Positions 44,368 to 46,013 of a stretch of 46,013 bases of DNA are shown piece by piece; the stretch's first letter is position 1; every line of letters begins with the position of its first letter. The position numbers and the translations under genes are program-made. Source of the stretch: Paracoccaceae bacterium. GTDB taxonomy: Bacteria; Pseudomonadota; Alphaproteobacteria; Rhodobacterales; Rhodobacteraceae. The stretch covers positions 1 through 46,013 of the forward strand of contig JASJAR010000017.1 in NCBI GenBank assembly GCA_030066905.1, read 5' to 3'. A model generated the notes under the pieces. That model did not search any database. It saw only the letters and a program-made list of their open reading frames with translations, and was not told the DNA's origin.

Positions 44368-44763
44368 TCAGACCCCGACCCGGGGTCCCGTGCAGGTCAT
44401 CGGCGCGTCGGTGAGGCGGGCGACGAAGGTCGACCCCCGCGTTTCGCCATCGATAAAGGTCGCCAGGAACCCGCCGGGGGCTTCGGTGAACTGCCAGCAT
44501 TGCGGCCCGTCGAGGTTTTCGTATTCGAAACAGATGTTATCGCCCGCCTCGTACCAGCGTCCCGCAAAGCATTCGCCGTCGGAAAACGCCCATTCCACGC
44601 GCCGGTCCCCGAAATGGCGCTCCATGCCGTGGAACTCGCCGCCGAGCGAGTAGATCACCGTGCGTCCCCGGGTCAGGGCGTCGAACGCGCCTCCGTCGAG
44701 CGTCTGGGCGCCGCCGGGCTGGGCGGTGAGGGCGAGCGCGAGGGCGAGGAAAAATCGGACCAT
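44368..44763 (-). CDS. Small secreted protein of unknown function
   Basis: 131 residues. The N-terminal MVRFFLALALALTAQPGGAQ is a signal peptide with cleavage near GAQ-T. The mature part has a Trp/Cys-containing core (VEWAFSDGECFAGRWYEAGDNICFEYENLDGPQCWQF) with at least four cysteines that could form disulfides. Start is uncertain (44763, or 44778 giving MSEER in front). No family is recognised; similar short proteins are seen in Rhodobacterales. Divergent from the formate dehydrogenase gene. Confidence 0.7.
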   Translation of the reverse strand: MVRFFLALALALTAQPGGAQTLDGGAFDALTRGRTVIYSLGGEFHGMERHFGDRRVEWAFSDGECFAGRWYEAGDNICFEYENLDGPQCWQFTEAPGGFLATFIDGETRGSTFVARLTDAPMTCTGPRVGV

Positions 44764-44864
44764 GCGTTCTTCTGACATGACGGAGACCGGCGGCAAAGGT
44801 CGCATTTGGATTGGGCCGGCACGGGCGGTTTGCTACCGTCGCGGCCGAAACGGGGAGGCGTGCC

Positions 44865-46013
44865 ATGGCGCTCGACGGCAATGCAAAGGACAAGGGCGTC
44901 TGGAAAGACGGCCGGGGCAGGGGGCGGAAGACCCCGAAAGGCCGCCAGCTCGACGACACCGCGCTTGCCGAGGTTCGCGCGCTTCTGGGGGCCGCCCCCC
45001 GGCGCCGCGACCTCCTCATCGAACATCTCCATCTCATCCAGGACGCCCACGGCCATCTCTCGGCCCGCCATCTGCGCGCGCTCGCCGAGGAGATGCGCCT
45101 TTCGATGGCCGAGGTCTGGGAAGTGGCGACCTTCTACGCCCATTTCGATCCGGTGCGCGAAGAGGAAACCCCGCCGCCGGCGCTGACAATCCGGGTCTGC
45201 GATTCGCTTTCCTGCGAACTCGCCGGCGCCCAGGCCCTGAAAACGGCGCTCGAAGCCGGCAGCGACCCGGGCGCGATCCGCGTCCTCCGCGCGCCCTGTA
45301 TGGGCCGCTGCGACACCGCCCCCGTGGCCGAGGTCGGTCACAACCATATCGACAACGCCACGCCCGAGACCGTGCTCGCGGCGGCCCAAGCGGGCGACAC
45401 CCAAGTGAAACTGCCGCCTTACGAAGGGATTGATGACTATCTGGGCGGCGGGGGCTACGAGACCTTGCGCGCCTTGCGAGAGGGCGGTGACTGGGAGGCG
45501 GTGCAGGCCCGCATTGCCGAAAGTGGATTACGCGGTCTAGGCGGGGCGGGCTTCCCTTCGGGCAAGAAATGGGGCTTTGTCCGCGCCCATCCGGGCCCCC
45601 GATACCTCGCCGTCAACGGCGACGAGGGCGAGCCTGGCACCTTCAAAGACCGCTACTACCTCGAACGCACCCCTCATCTTTTCCTTGAAGGGATGCTCAT
45701 AGCCGCCTGGGCGGTCGAGGCCGAGCGGGTCTATCTCTACATGCGCGACGAATACCCCGCCGTTCTGGCGCTGCTGCGCGTCGAAATCACCGCGCTGGAA
45801 GATGAGGGCATTATCGAACCCGACTACATCGACCTCCGTCGCGGTGCGGGCGCCTATATCTGCGGCGAAGAAAGCGCGATGATCGAGTCGATCGAGGGCA
45901 AGCGCGGCCTTCCCCGGCATCGCCCGCCCTATGTCGCCGAGGTCGGGCTCTTCGGCCGGCCGACGCTCGTTCACAACGTCGAGACCCTCCACTGGGTCGC
46001 GCGCATCTGCCGC
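44865..46013 (+). CDS. NAD-dependent formate dehydrogenase, fused NuoE/NuoF-type subunit (partial)
   Basis: 383 codons, cut by the window end. A basic N-terminus leads to a NuoE-like domain with all four [2Fe-2S] cysteines (Cys112, Cys117, Cys145, Cys149 in VCDSLSC and CMGRC). The NuoF-like part has LRGLGGAGFPSGKKWGF, NGDEGEPGTFKDR and RRGAGAYICGEESAMIESIEG. Fused proteins of this sort pair with a molybdenum formate dehydrogenase alpha subunit in Rhodobacteraceae, so fdsGB-like function is likely. A diaphorase of another complex is possible until the next genes are seen. GGGGAGG precedes the ATG. Confidence 0.82.
   Translation, partial: MALDGNAKDKGVWKDGRGRGRKTPKGRQLDDTALAEVRALLGAAPRRRDLLIEHLHLIQDAHGHLSARHLRALAEEMRLSMAEVWEVATFYAHFDPVREEETPPPALTIRVCDSLSCELAGAQALKTALEAGSDPGAIRVLRAPCMGRCDTAPVAEVGHNHIDNATPETVLAAAQAGDTQVKLPPYEGIDDYLGGGGYETLRALREGGDWEAVQARIAESGLRGLGGAGFPSGKKWGFVRAHPGPRYLAVNGDEGEPGTFKDRYYLERTPHLFLEGMLIAAWAVEAERVYLYMRDEYPAVLALLRVEITALEDEGIIEPDYIDLRRGAGAYICGEESAMIESIEGKRGLPRHRPPYVAEVGLFGRPTLVHNVETLHWVARICR

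Overview
The window is a high-GC stretch from an alphaproteobacterium, most likely of the Rhodobacterales/Rhodobacteraceae. This rests on the gene neighbourhoods (hflK-hflC-DUF2065-degP, purA-DUF2842, a fused NuoE/NuoF-type formate dehydrogenase subunit), the abundance of TRAP transporters, and an intergenic CTTCATCTTGGCAAAA-type element that I associate with that order. The assignment is inference; no species can be named. The window has no phage or transposase gene, no rRNA and no CRISPR array. Its only RNA gene is a tRNA-Glu.

Region 1 (1-11.04 kb) is catabolic and accessory. It holds a fused TAXI-type TRAP permease, a divergent RpiR/MurR-type repressor, and a long plus-strand run: N-formylglutamate-amidohydrolase-family hydrolase, TRAP DctQ, DctM and DctP, a glutamine-synthetase-like ligase, an aldehyde dehydrogenase and an iron-type alcohol dehydrogenase. 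The enzyme set (ligase, alcohol dehydrogenase, aldehyde dehydrogenase, amidohydrolase) is what a gamma-glutamylation pathway for an amino alcohol would need. Two matching inverted repeats (TGAAG-N6-CTTCA) lie between the repressor and the run and are probable operators.

Region 2 (11.16-20.7 kb) is one minus-strand operon of nine tightly packed genes. In transcription order they are porG-porA-porB, a GltD-like FAD oxidoreductase fused to a ferredoxin domain, hoxF-hoxU-hoxY-hoxH and hoxW. It joins a pyruvate:ferredoxin-type oxidoreductase to an NAD(P)-linked [NiFe] hydrogenase through an FAD/Fe-S adaptor. This is the most interesting feature here. An FNR/FixK-like box lies 36-49 bases upstream of the first gene, and HoxF lacks one of the four usual N-terminal [2Fe-2S] cysteines. 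The operon lies beside the 3' end of tRNA-Glu (20.90-20.98 kb), a common boundary between accessory and core DNA.

Region 3 (21.0-36.9 kb) is mainly core metabolism: glpX-recJ, purA-DUF2842, a 782-residue acidic protein, a thiamine diphosphokinase, a DMT-family exporter, sdaA, an acyltransferase-3 membrane protein, rpiA-gor and hflK-hflC. Region 4 (36.9-46.0 kb) holds a DUF2065 protein, a 0.9-kb non-coding stretch carrying three copies of a palindromic repeat element, degP with a strong terminator, a [2Fe-2S] ferredoxin with an FG-GAP protein, purD, a small Cys/His protein with xseA, a small secreted protein, and the 5' part of an NAD-dependent formate dehydrogenase subunit cut by the window end.

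A dispersed intergenic element recurs at least five times: two 21-bp imperfect palindromes separated by exactly 31 bp. A sixth, decayed copy supplies the hoxW stop codon.
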